Shown one piece after another: positions 55,811-64,000 of a stretch of 64,000 nucleotides of DNA (position 1 is its first letter; the number at the start of each line of letters is the position of its first letter). The stretch comes from an uncultured Spirochaetales bacterium. GTDB taxonomy: Bacteria; Spirochaetota; Spirochaetia; Sphaerochaetales; Sphaerochaetaceae. The translations under genes were made by a program, and so were the position numbers. Location: assembly GCA_949283305.1 (NCBI GenBank), contig CASDRU010000006.1:62001-126000 (forward strand), given 5' to 3'. The notes beneath the pieces are model-generated. The model made no database searches, was not told the origin of the DNA, and was given only the letters and a program-made list of their open reading frames with translations.

Positions 55811-55840
55811 GAGAAATCATAAGACAGGGCTTTCTTTGAG

Positions 55841-56323
55841 CTATTTTTCCTGACTTAAAGATTTATCCAGCAAAATAGCGCGCAGAATCTCTTCCTGCTT
55901 TATGAGCATTTCCTCTTTTTCAAAGTCATTGCTTTCATGGTCATAGCCCATAAGATGCATCATCCCATGAAGAACAAGACGCATAAGCTCCTGTGAATAA
56001 GGAACTGAAAACTCTTTTGAATTCTTCATTATGAAAGATGGAGAGATGAATATATCTCCAAGCTCTTTTTCTTCAAAGTCAAATGAAGGAAATGATGCAT
56101 CATCATCCAAGGCAAATGTAAGGACATCTGTTGAAGAGTCCATGTTCCTGTATTCACTATTAAGCTTTCTCATCTCGTCATCAGAGATGAATGAAAGCGA
56201 GAAATTTCCTTCTAAGCCAAGTGCGCTGGAGGCCTTTTCTATGAATGAAAGCACAGCCTTCTCATCTATTTCATTTCTCATCTCATCACTTTCAAAATAG
56301 ATTTCAGTTTTCCTTGTTGTCAT
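55841..56323 (-). CDS. ybeY: Endoribonuclease YbeY
   Basis: Zinc-dependent RNase involved in 16S rRNA maturation and ribosome quality control. The 160 residues contain LNSEYRNMDSSTDVLTFAL, ELGDIFISPSFI and LHGMMHLMGYDHE, which provides the H-x3-H-x5-H zinc site. Length is typical. AGAGGATA is upstream of ATG 56323. The order phoH-pgpH-ybeY is conserved in many bacteria. Confidence 0.96.
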   Translation of the reverse strand: MTTRKTEIYFESDEMRNEIDEKAVLSFIEKASSALGLEGNFSLSFISDDEMRKLNSEYRNMDSSTDVLTFALDDDASFPSFDFEEKELGDIFISPSFIMKNSKEFSVPYSQELMRLVLHGMMHLMGYDHESNDFEKEEMLIKQEEILRAILLDKSLSQEK

Positions 56324-58508
56324 ACTCTATCCTCTGATGGTCTCGTCCTACAAGGGACAGGATGAACGTGTCCTTGATGATATCAAGATCAGTGAGAGTC
56401 AGCGAGCTCTGAGAAAGCTGATTGTGATTGATCTTGCTGATAATGATATTGCTTATAAGACGGTCATATTTGTTTGTATTCGGGTTCTTGAGAGTGCGGC
56501 TTGCTGCCTCAGTACAGTCAGCAAGCATTACGATTGCGCTCTCTGGGCTCTGAGGAGGCTCTCCGTTATAGCGGTAATCCTCCTCGCTTACGCTCATGTT
56601 TGCTGAAGCTTCCTTTTTGGCCTCGTTATAAAAATATGTGATTATATCGTTCCCATGATGCTCGCTGATTATGTTTATGACCTCCTGGGGGAGCCCGATC
56701 TCCTTGGCCTTCTCCACTCCAAGACGGACATGGCTCTTGATTATAGCCGCAGAAAGGCTTGTAGTTATCTGGTCATGAGCATTCTTTCCGCTCTGGTTCT
56801 CGATAAAATACTCTGGGTGCTCGCTCTTTCCTATGTCATGATAAAGAGCACCGACTCTTGTAAGCTCGGCATTGGCCCCTATCGCCTTTGCTGCCTGATA
56901 GGACATGTCAGAGACATTCCTTACATGATTGAATGTGCCCTGTGCAACATGTGCAAGACGGTTTAATGTCGGAGTGTCTGTATATGAAAGCTCATGAAGA
57001 CGGAATATAGTGGGAAGATTGAATATCTTTTCAAGGAGAGGAAGCGTTATTGAAACAGCAATATACGTGACTACCACATTCAGAACAACAAGTATCATGT
57101 TGTTCACAAGCATCTGGTAGCTGTAGCCTGCAAAAAGGGAAAAGAGTCCTGTAGTAAGCGCAGCTACAATAGACGAATAGAAAGCCTCATAGATTATGTC
57201 TATCCTGTTTGTTCCAAAGCGGATGAACATCACAGAGGCCTCGATAATTACAATTAGATTGAAGAATGTGTACTTGTCGCTCGACTGGTAGATCACGGCA
57301 AAGCCGGAGAGGACAAACCCGGTTATGAATCCTATTCTCCTCCTGTTTGTGATGCATGTGAACATCACAGGAAGATACAGATAAGGCATTATGGATGACG
57401 GGCTGTACGACTGGTAGTTGTCAATAGAAAGCACAAGCCAGAGGAATGTGAGAATCTCTGTCAGAACAAGGCCTGAAAGAAAAAGAAGCGAATAAAGCGG
57501 TGTGCGGAAATGATAAGGCATGAAATATACGAAGAAATATATTCCAAAAGCAAGGACAGTGATCAGGAACACAGCCTGGACAAGCATGTTCACCATGTCA
57601 GCAGACGGCGCCTGGTTGTTGATGATATCCACTATCCTCAGCATCCTTTCTGTTATCACTTCATCACGGCGAATTATCTCATCCCCTTTCCCGATGTATA
57701 TGATTGAAGAAGGAGTATTGAGCGAGGCCTCCTGACGCATATTGTTTGTCTTGTATTCATCATAAAAGACATTTGTGTAAGTAAAGAGATCAACTGCGTC
57801 GCTTATCAGCTTTATATCCTCATATGTGAGGTTTGAATATGAGGAGTAAGCCTGGTCCAGAATGCTTTTAAACAGCGTTGCTTCTGTAATGAGGCCGTTT
57901 GTCGATATTCTTTTTGCCGATGCTCCGCTTGCATTGTCAAAAAGGATTGTGTAGTATCCCTCTGCATTTGATGTATTGAGTTCCTGAGCAGAAAATACTC
58001 CGGAAAGAAGTATCTGGCTCTGGTTTTCTTCAATCAGACGGGAAATGACCAGAAGATTTTCAGCAGAAAGAGAAAGAAGGCGGGAGGTGACATCAAGTGT
58101 GTCATTATATCCTGCATCTGAAAGATAATAGCGGGCAACTGACTCGTTTCCAGTAATCACGGCCTTAAGATAATCTGTAAGGATATTCCTCATCTCAAGA
58201 GTTTTTGAAAGAGAGAGGGAATAATAAGGGAAAACGGCCTTTTGTGCATTCTCCTTTGCCATTTTGGTCTCCACTTCATCGACAAAGGAAAAAGAAATGG
58301 GACTTACTACAGTCTCATCAGAAAGCTCGCCTGCTACATATTCTCTTGACAGTTTTATATTTCCGCTGTCCAGCTTTGAATAAAAGAACGGAAGAAGTAC
58401 TCCAAGCAGGACAGAAAGGATTGCAAGGAAGATAAAGGCTATCTTCTGCGCTTTAGAAAAGTATTTTACAACATCAAGATATAAGCGGTCCTTAATCTTC
58501 ATCCTCAT
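56304..58508 (-). CDS. pgpH: 7TM-HD cyclic-di-AMP phosphodiesterase (PgpH-like)
   Basis: Of 734 residues, an N-terminal membrane helix (about 22-43) is followed by an extracytoplasmic 7TMR-HDED domain (about 50-300), seven membrane helices (about 300-495) and a cytoplasmic HD domain (about 510-690): GTFNHVRNVSDMS, GALYHDIGK with the HD pair, IKSHVRLGVEKA and ISEHHGND. Family members hydrolyse cyclic-di-AMP. The start is either ATG 58508 or ATG 58502; the second has better spacing to GAGG. Overlaps phoH by 17 bases and ybeY by 20. Confidence 0.9.
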   Translation of the reverse strand: MRMKIKDRLYLDVVKYFSKAQKIAFIFLAILSVLLGVLLPFFYSKLDSGNIKLSREYVAGELSDETVVSPISFSFVDEVETKMAKENAQKAVFPYYSLSLSKTLEMRNILTDYLKAVITGNESVARYYLSDAGYNDTLDVTSRLLSLSAENLLVISRLIEENQSQILLSGVFSAQELNTSNAEGYYTILFDNASGASAKRISTNGLITEATLFKSILDQAYSSYSNLTYEDIKLISDAVDLFTYTNVFYDEYKTNNMRQEASLNTPSSIIYIGKGDEIIRRDEVITERMLRIVDIINNQAPSADMVNMLVQAVFLITVLAFGIYFFVYFMPYHFRTPLYSLLFLSGLVLTEILTFLWLVLSIDNYQSYSPSSIMPYLYLPVMFTCITNRRRIGFITGFVLSGFAVIYQSSDKYTFFNLIVIIEASVMFIRFGTNRIDIIYEAFYSSIVAALTTGLFSLFAGYSYQMLVNNMILVVLNVVVTYIAVSITLPLLEKIFNLPTIFRLHELSYTDTPTLNRLAHVAQGTFNHVRNVSDMSYQAAKAIGANAELTRVGALYHDIGKSEHPEYFIENQSGKNAHDQITTSLSAAIIKSHVRLGVEKAKEIGLPQEVINIISEHHGNDIITYFYNEAKKEASANMSVSEEDYRYNGEPPQSPESAIVMLADCTEAASRTLKNPNTNKYDRLISNIIISKINHNQLSQSSLTLTDLDIIKDTFILSLVGRDHQRIEYDNKEN

Positions 58509-59424
58509 CCTCGTATGCTTTTATTATATCGCGTACAATGCTGCTTCTTACAGTGTCATTTGCACTGAATCTGACAATTGAGAGCCCTTCTATGCCTTTC
58601 AGCCTTTTAACTGCATCCACAAGCCCTGACTTTTCTCCCCTTTTTAGGTCGCTCTGCTCAGGGTCCCCAGTAATTATGGCCTTGCTGTTTTCTGCAAGTC
58701 TTGTAAGGAACATCTTCATCTGGGCTGATGTTGCATTCTGTGCCTCATCGAGAATCACAACAGCGTTGGCAAAGCTTCTTCCTCTCATGTATGCGAGAGG
58801 AGAAAGCTCAAGAACCCCGTTCTCTTCAAGACGCTTAATCTGAAGAGGAGGAAGAACATATTCCATCGCATCATAAAGGGGCCTCAAGTAGGGAGAAAGC
58901 TTCTGCGTAAGATCGCCTGGAAGAAAGCCGAGAGTTTCTCCGGCTTCAACAACTGGGCGTGCAAGTATTATCCTGTTCTTCCTTCCCCTGAGCACTTCCT
59001 CAAGCGCATAGCATACAGCAAGGAAGGTCTTTCCAGTTCCTGCAGGACCGTAGGAAATGATGACCTTGTCCTTTTTCAGGCTTTCCATGTATTTTCTCTG
59101 GCTCTCGCTCTTTGGCCAGATTGTCTTTGAAGAAATAGTGAAAGAGATTTTTTCTTCAGAAAATGAAGACACATCCTTTCCATCAATTATCTTCTGATAA
59201 ACCATGAATATCTCACTCTCATTTATCTCTCCCCTTTCCTTTGCGATGTTTTCAAGGGCTGCAAAGAGATGGGTAAAATATTTGTTGTCCCTGCAGCTGA
59301 CAACAAGGCCTTTGAGAGTAAGCTCAGAAGAAAGGAGCATCTCTATGTATGGAATGTTCTTGTCATTTGCACCGAGAACGGATTCAGCGTACTCGGCTTT
59401 TGAAAATACGAATGAATCAAGCAT
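58492..59424 (-). CDS. phoH: PhoH-family ATPase
   Basis: A 310-residue PhoH protein: after an N-terminal domain comes Walker A GPAGTGKTFLAVCYAL (126-141), RIILARPVVEAGETLGFLPGDL, Walker B AVVILDEAQNAT and ITGDPEQSDL, all hallmark stretches. PhoH-like proteins are ATP-dependent and linked to RNA metabolism; genetic linkage to ybeY is widespread. ATG 59424 lies 47 bases after lptD. Confidence 0.93.
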   Translation of the reverse strand: MLDSFVFSKAEYAESVLGANDKNIPYIEMLLSSELTLKGLVVSCRDNKYFTHLFAALENIAKERGEINESEIFMVYQKIIDGKDVSSFSEEKISFTISSKTIWPKSESQRKYMESLKKDKVIISYGPAGTGKTFLAVCYALEEVLRGRKNRIILARPVVEAGETLGFLPGDLTQKLSPYLRPLYDAMEYVLPPLQIKRLEENGVLELSPLAYMRGRSFANAVVILDEAQNATSAQMKMFLTRLAENSKAIITGDPEQSDLKRGEKSGLVDAVKRLKGIEGLSIVRFSANDTVRSSIVRDIIKAYEDEDED

Positions 59425-59471
59425 TATCAGGAAAAATCATAATACAAAAGAGAGAAAAAGTGAATAAAATG

Positions 59472-62438
59472 CTATCTCCTCTGCCATATTCCACCATTAT
59501 TTCTCCACTTCTCATCAACATTGAGATCCGGGAACGTGTTCCATGAGAGATAAACAGAGAACTCGGGTATGAACTGATATTTGTTGTTATAAAGCTCAAT
59601 TGAGGATTTATACTCAAGACTTAGCGCCCAGTCCTGCATGTAGTGAGTAAATGAAATCTCAAACTCAGTGAGATTGAATCCTGTATGCTTTCTTCCCTCC
59701 CCGAAGAAATCAAAGGATGAAAGAAGATCATCCCATAAAGCAGAAAATGAGAAATTCTTGTTGTCATCAAAATACTTATAGAACTGGTTGTTCTCGCTCT
59801 TGAAAGAGAAAGTGAGGTCTGCAAATTCTGCAATTGAGAAAACAAGCTCAGGCTCGAATGCAAAAGAGGAAGCTGCAGGTGTCAATGCATCCACAGAAAG
59901 GCTCATGTTTATATTGAACGAAAGATATATCCTTCCCTTCCAGAACTGGAAAGCCTGCTTGCCGCTTTCAGCTTTTACAGCAAGAGAAGAAAGGGATACT
60001 GAGTCATAGCGCCCTGAGAAATCGAAAGAGAAAGAAAGATACGGGATCTTCACACTCGTTCTTATCCTTTCAAAATTCAGGCCATCAAAATCAAAATCGA
60101 TTTCTTCAGAAATGCTGTATTTGCCGTCCTCAGTTGAGAATGTGATTATATAATCAAATGAAAGAGGCGCAAGCTTTCCTTTTGCTGATATGTCCTGACT
60201 TTCATAAAGAACATCTAGTGCGGTTTTGAAATATGTTGTCTCAAGAGAGAATGCCGCATTTATATCATTGCTCTCAAGCCTTCCATCCCTGTCCTTGAAA
60301 AGGTATGAAAAGGACAGACTGAGGCCCTCATAGCGGTAAGAGATCTCAGGACGGAGGCTGGATGTGAGCGGATAAAGGGTATAAGTCACTGCCGGAGTGA
60401 GTGTGCCCCAGGAAGAAAGCTCAAAGCTCTTGGAAAGCCTTATGTCATGAAGAAGAATGCTTTCTTTGTCAAAGGATGCGTACGCAATTTTCTCCCCTCC
60501 GTTTTCCTTTTCATAATCAATCAGCCTGGTGCTGAGGCGGTATCTGATTCCGATAAAGGGAAAGGAAACGGTAAGGGCGTTCACTAAATCTGCATCAAGC
60601 TTGCTGCTCTTATCGTTTGCCTTCTCATTTTCTCTGAATCTTACATCACTAGATATCTTGTTGTAGACGGAGAAATAGGAAGAAAGATCAAGAGAAAGAT
60701 CAATGTAGGTTGAAAAGACATTATCAAGGTTTTCTGAATAGATTTCGCCGCTTTTATATTCCTTTTTCCTCTCAAGACTTTCAAAGAGACTGTAGCCAAG
60801 AGAAAATGAATATGTGTCTGTGTTCCTTCCCTTTTCTTTCTCATTTTCATAAAGAGGATGAAGAAGAGAGCTTTTTGCGACAAACGCGTCAAACTCTGTT
60901 TTCTCTTCTTCCTCCTCGCTCATCTCAACTCTTTTTTCCGTATCAAAGAATGCACCTGCCATCTTAAGGGAAAAGGATGGAAGCGTTGCAGAGGAGATCA
61001 CATAAGAGTCTTTTGTCCCATCATAGTCATAGCTTTCTGAGATGACAAAATCATCAAGAACAAAAGATGAAAGATATTTGCTTCTGTAAGATGAGGGCAG
61101 AGAATAAGAAAGCTCAAAAGATCTTTCTATGCTTCTCAGCGCTGTGGTGCTGAAAGTGGTTGGAAAGCTTGAGCGCTGCATAAAGAGAGGCTCAAGTGAG
61201 AAAGCAGTGTTTCTGTTCATATAGCTGTTGAGCACCAGGGAGTCTGAATAAAACGGAAGACTGAGCAGAAGATCAAGTCCATATGCGCTATATCTTATGC
61301 TGTTCTGAGAATAATATCTGAAATTTGAGCCGCCTACTTTCTCAAATGAGAGGGCAACGCCGGAGAGTGAAGATATATTCAGGGTTTTTTCGAAGAAATT
61401 CAGAGAAAGATCGACTCCCGCATGAAGGCCAGCGCTCTTATAGGCATCAAACATCAGGACCAAATAGCTCTCACTTTGCTCTGCCCAGCTTTCAAGAGCA
61501 CTTTTTTCAGATGTATTTGAATAATATGCACCATATGGAGAATATGAAGAAGTATCCTCACCGGATGAGAAAAGAGAGAGAAACGATGATTCTTCCTTGC
61601 TCTCTATCCTATTGCTGTGCCCGAAGAGCTCAAAAGTGGTGTTCAAAAACGCACCGCGCTCAGATGAGAATCCGAATGACGGGTTTCCAATCATGCGGCT
61701 TCCCGGATAGAAGAAGAAAGGGAAATAGAAAATCGGAACCCTTCCTATTTTGAGCACTGCGTTCTCTATCATCAGATCAGAGCCAGGAAGCATCGATATC
61801 GAAGAAGCTGAGATTGATGAGAGCGGATCTTTCTCACGCGATGCTATAAAGCCGTCTGTGTATATTGCTCCCCCCTCTGCTGTGCTTTCAAGGCTACGGC
61901 CTACTGAATAGATTTCAATAATCTTATTATCGCTGTTCTTCTTTTCTGTGTGCGTTGAGGCATTTAGGATGTTTATGCTGTCCTTGTCATAATAGAGAGT
62001 AAGCACATCTGCTGAAACTGATGCATCCTCAAAGCCTTCAAGATTTACAGAGCCGAGAGCGGAAAGAATGCCATCTTCAAGGGAAAGCGAGATATGATCT
62101 GCATTCAGGGTATAACTCTTGTCTGCGCTTTTTACAGCAAGCTGGACATTTCCGCTCATCTCTACAAGAAAAGATGATGATGAGAGAGTGTCACATTTCA
62201 TTATCTCAACAGAAACAGTGCCGCTCTCGCCTTCATCTGCCCTGTATTCCTCTATATTCTCCGCTTCATAAAGAAGACTTCTCTTTTCCTGGTCAGTTAG
62301 TCCTTCTCCTGCTATCCCCCTGTTATTCAGAAGACTGTCCAAAAGCGCAGTATCAGCATAATAGATATCATGGCTTTCAAGCGCAGAGAGAGAAAAGAGA
62401 GAAAAAGAGATGAGCAGGAAAAGAAGGACTTTCTTCAA
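59472..62438 (-). CDS. lptD: LptD-like outer membrane protein
   Basis: A 988-residue LptD/OstA-type protein that inserts lipopolysaccharide-like lipids into the outer membrane. A signal peptide (about 1-18, ending SLSA) is followed by an LptA-like beta-jellyroll (about 75-235; [26 protein letters not shown]) and a C-terminal barrel beginning with [30 protein letters not shown], where the family has vPi.ylPyf..Pg. The barrel is long and divergent, and only one Cys is visible. The start is TTG 62438, with GAGGT upstream and overlap with the uvrA stop. Confidence 0.83.
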   Translation of the reverse strand: MKKVLLFLLISFSLFSLSALESHDIYYADTALLDSLLNNRGIAGEGLTDQEKRSLLYEAENIEEYRADEGESGTVSVEIMKCDTLSSSSFLVEMSGNVQLAVKSADKSYTLNADHISLSLEDGILSALGSVNLEGFEDASVSADVLTLYYDKDSINILNASTHTEKKNSDNKIIEIYSVGRSLESTAEGGAIYTDGFIASREKDPLSSISASSISMLPGSDLMIENAVLKIGRVPIFYFPFFFYPGSRMIGNPSFGFSSERGAFLNTTFELFGHSNRIESKEESSFLSLFSSGEDTSSYSPYGAYYSNTSEKSALESWAEQSESYLVLMFDAYKSAGLHAGVDLSLNFFEKTLNISSLSGVALSFEKVGGSNFRYYSQNSIRYSAYGLDLLLSLPFYSDSLVLNSYMNRNTAFSLEPLFMQRSSFPTTFSTTALRSIERSFELSYSLPSSYRSKYLSSFVLDDFVISESYDYDGTKDSYVISSATLPSFSLKMAGAFFDTEKRVEMSEEEEEKTEFDAFVAKSSLLHPLYENEKEKGRNTDTYSFSLGYSLFESLERKKEYKSGEIYSENLDNVFSTYIDLSLDLSSYFSVYNKISSDVRFRENEKANDKSSKLDADLVNALTVSFPFIGIRYRLSTRLIDYEKENGGEKIAYASFDKESILLHDIRLSKSFELSSWGTLTPAVTYTLYPLTSSLRPEISYRYEGLSLSFSYLFKDRDGRLESNDINAAFSLETTYFKTALDVLYESQDISAKGKLAPLSFDYIITFSTEDGKYSISEEIDFDFDGLNFERIRTSVKIPYLSFSFDFSGRYDSVSLSSLAVKAESGKQAFQFWKGRIYLSFNINMSLSVDALTPAASSFAFEPELVFSIAEFADLTFSFKSENNQFYKYFDDNKNFSFSALWDDLLSSFDFFGEGRKHTGFNLTEFEISFTHYMQDWALSLEYKSSIELYNNKYQFIPEFSVYLSWNTFPDLNVDEKWRNNGGIWQRR

Positions 62439-64000
62439 AGCAACCTCTTTAAAAACTGGCCTGTATAGCTTTCCTTGCACTGTGCAATCTCTTCAGGAGT
62501 GCCGGATGCGACCACTCTTCCCCCGTCATCTCCGCCCTCAGGACCGAGATCAATGACATAGTCGCAGGTTTTGATCACATCAAGATTATGCTCAATCAGA
62601 ATGACTGTGTTTCCCTGATTAACCAGGCGCTCAAGTGTCTCAAGAAGCTTCTTCACATCGGCAAAATGAAGTCCTGTTGTGGGCTCATCGAGAATATAGA
62701 GCGTCTTTCCGGTTCCTATCTTTGAAAGCTCAAGAGCAAGCTTCACCCTCTGCGCTTCACCCCCTGAAAGAGTGAGCGCGCTCTGGCCGAGCCTAATATA
62801 GTCAAGGCCCACATCCATTAATGTCTCAAGCTTTCTCCTGATTGAAGGAATCGCATTAAAGAGCTCATAAGCCTCCCTTACAGTCATTTCAAGCACATCT
62901 GAAATGTTCTTTCCCTTGTACTGGACAGTCAGCGTTTCCTTATTGTAGCGCTTTCCGTCACAGACATCACAGCGTACAAAGACATCTGGAAGGAAGTGCA
63001 TCTCTATCTTCAGCTGCCCATCTCCATGGCAGTTCTCGCATCTGCCTCCCTCAACATTGAATGAGTAGCGGGATGCACTAAAGCCACGAGCCTTGCTCTC
63101 AGGAAGGGATGCAAAGAGATTTCTTATTGCCGTAAAGACATCAACATATGTTGCAGGATTGCTTCTGGGGGTGCGCCCTATCGGGCTCTGATCTATGTTG
63201 ATGACCTTGTCTATGTTCTCAAGCCCTTCCAGGCTCTCATAGCCGTCAAAACGCTCCTTCTTCTTTGCAAGATGATCCTGGATTGCAGGAAGAAGAACCT
63301 CATTTAAGAGAGTGCTCTTGCCACTTCCTGAAACTCCTGTGATCACGCTCATTGTCCCAAGAGGAATCGAGACATCAATTCCTTTCAAATTGTTCTTCCT
63401 GCATCCTTTAATTGTAAGCAGCTTTCCATTTCCGTTCCTTCTGATTACAGGAACAGGGATGGTAAGCTTACCTGAAAGAAAGAGCCCTGTAACAGATTTT
63501 TCACACCTGGCAACATCATCCGGAGTTCCCTCAGCGACAACTTCTCCGCCAAGCTCTCCTGCCCCGGGTCCAATATCTACAAGGTAATCAGCCGCACGCA
63601 GCGTATCCTCATCATGCTCAACTACAATGACCGTATTTCCTATATCGCGCAGATTCTCAAGAGTCTTTATAAGCTTTTCATTGTCTCTCTGATGAAGACC
63701 TATTGACGGCTCATCGAGAACATACATGACACCGGTAAGGGCAGATCCTATCTGGGTGGCAAGCCTTATCCTCTGCGCTTCACCTCCAGAGAGCGTTGCA
63801 GCCGCGCGGTCAAGCGTGAGGTATCCAAGTCCCACATTCTTTAAAAAATTCAGGCGGCTGGATATCTCTTTTAAAATCTGGCGCGCAATTTCCTCCTCTG
63901 TCTTTGAAAGAGTCAAGGAAGAAAAGAAATCCAGGCTCTTTATGACGCTCAGCTTCGTTGCCTCCATGATATTATATCCGCCGACCTTCACTGAAAGCGC
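62435..64000 (-). CDS. uvrA: UvrA, 5' part beyond window
   Basis: Damage-recognition ATPase of nucleotide excision repair. The C-terminal 521 residues are present: ABC signature [16 protein letters not shown] and Walker [15 protein letters not shown] of the first cassette, Walker [15 protein letters not shown] of the second, the zinc finger CENC...CDVC around [21 protein letters not shown], and the second signature [15 protein letters not shown]. The reading frame stays open to the window edge, so the N-terminal half lies outside. The stop overlaps the lptD TTG start. Confidence 0.97.
   Translation of the reverse strand, partial: ALSVKVGGYNIMEATKLSVIKSLDFFSSLTLSKTEEEIARQILKEISSRLNFLKNVGLGYLTLDRAAATLSGGEAQRIRLATQIGSALTGVMYVLDEPSIGLHQRDNEKLIKTLENLRDIGNTVIVVEHDEDTLRAADYLVDIGPGAGELGGEVVAEGTPDDVARCEKSVTGLFLSGKLTIPVPVIRRNGNGKLLTIKGCRKNNLKGIDVSIPLGTMSVITGVSGSGKSTLLNEVLLPAIQDHLAKKKERFDGYESLEGLENIDKVINIDQSPIGRTPRSNPATYVDVFTAIRNLFASLPESKARGFSASRYSFNVEGGRCENCHGDGQLKIEMHFLPDVFVRCDVCDGKRYNKETLTVQYKGKNISDVLEMTVREAYELFNAIPSIRRKLETLMDVGLDYIRLGQSALTLSGGEAQRVKLALELSKIGTGKTLYILDEPTTGLHFADVKKLLETLERLVNQGNTVILIEHNLDVIKTCDYVIDLGPEGGDDGGRVVASGTPEEIAQCKESYTGQFLKRLL

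Noticed and set aside
61325..61753. 142-codon plus-strand frame over lptD
   Set aside because: Antisense to the beta-barrel part of lptD; basic, His-rich translation typical of a shadow of AT-rich coding DNA.

Overview
This window is a gene-dense stretch of housekeeping chromosome from a spirochaete, most likely related to Treponema or the gut Spirochaetales. The main clue is a 908-residue protein whose last ~150 residues are GreA and whose long helical N-terminal part is typical of spirochaetal GreA. A BamA/TamB pair, LptD/LptF/LptG and lipoprotein signal peptides show a double-membrane cell. Base composition is moderately AT-rich (estimated by eye) and arginine is mostly AGA/AGG. I see no phage, insertion sequence, CRISPR array, rRNA, tRNA or replication origin; the only stable RNA gene is tmRNA.

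Layout. 1-7848 (minus): rpe, dtd, recA, scpA, scpB, an RsuA/RluB pseudouridine synthase, cmk, rpsA, a TPR membrane protein and a lipoprotein cut by the window edge. 7999-10725 (plus): the long greA, preceded by a promoter and a leader terminator. 10841-24969 (minus): a very compact run rimP-nusA-infB-rbfA-truB-ribF-rpsO-pnp-dut-lptF-lptG-tgt-murJ-like, with a strong promoter and a terminator-like leader in front of rimP. 25069-34729 (minus): tamB-bamA-mutS. 34790-35371 (plus): tmk. 35361-41468 (minus): yebC-ruvC-ruvA-ruvB-queA, and lepB-hemW. 41471-43338 (plus): a PEGA/sulfatase-modifying-factor membrane protein and smpB. 43335-47244 (minus): a TetR regulator, ssrA (tmRNA), and folD-miaB-sirtuin. 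47322-48942 (plus): a small beta-barrel protein and a lipoprotein. 49035-55719 (minus): gapA-pgk-tpiA-secG, a 137-residue unknown, a parvulin, nusB, map and a phosphoribosyltransferase. 55841-64000 (minus): uvrA (cut)-lptD, and phoH-pgpH-ybeY.

The genes cover translation and transcription (S1, S15, IF-2, RbfA, RimP, NusA, NusB, GreA, tmRNA/SmpB), RNA modification (Tgt, QueA, MiaB, TruB, RluB-like), DNA repair (RecA, MutS, RuvABC, UvrA), envelope assembly (BamA, TamB, LptD, LptF, LptG, LepB, SecG, parvulin, MurJ-like) and lower glycolysis.

I found no clearly new multi-gene system. The observations most worth a second look are regulatory and at protein level: several intrinsic-terminator-like hairpins placed directly in front of the ribosome binding site of the next gene, including in the greA and rimP-nusA leaders; a zinc ribbon at the end of NusA; a RibF whose riboflavin-kinase half looks eroded; a thymidylate kinase without the P-loop lysine; and two genes whose promoters suggest leaderless mRNAs.
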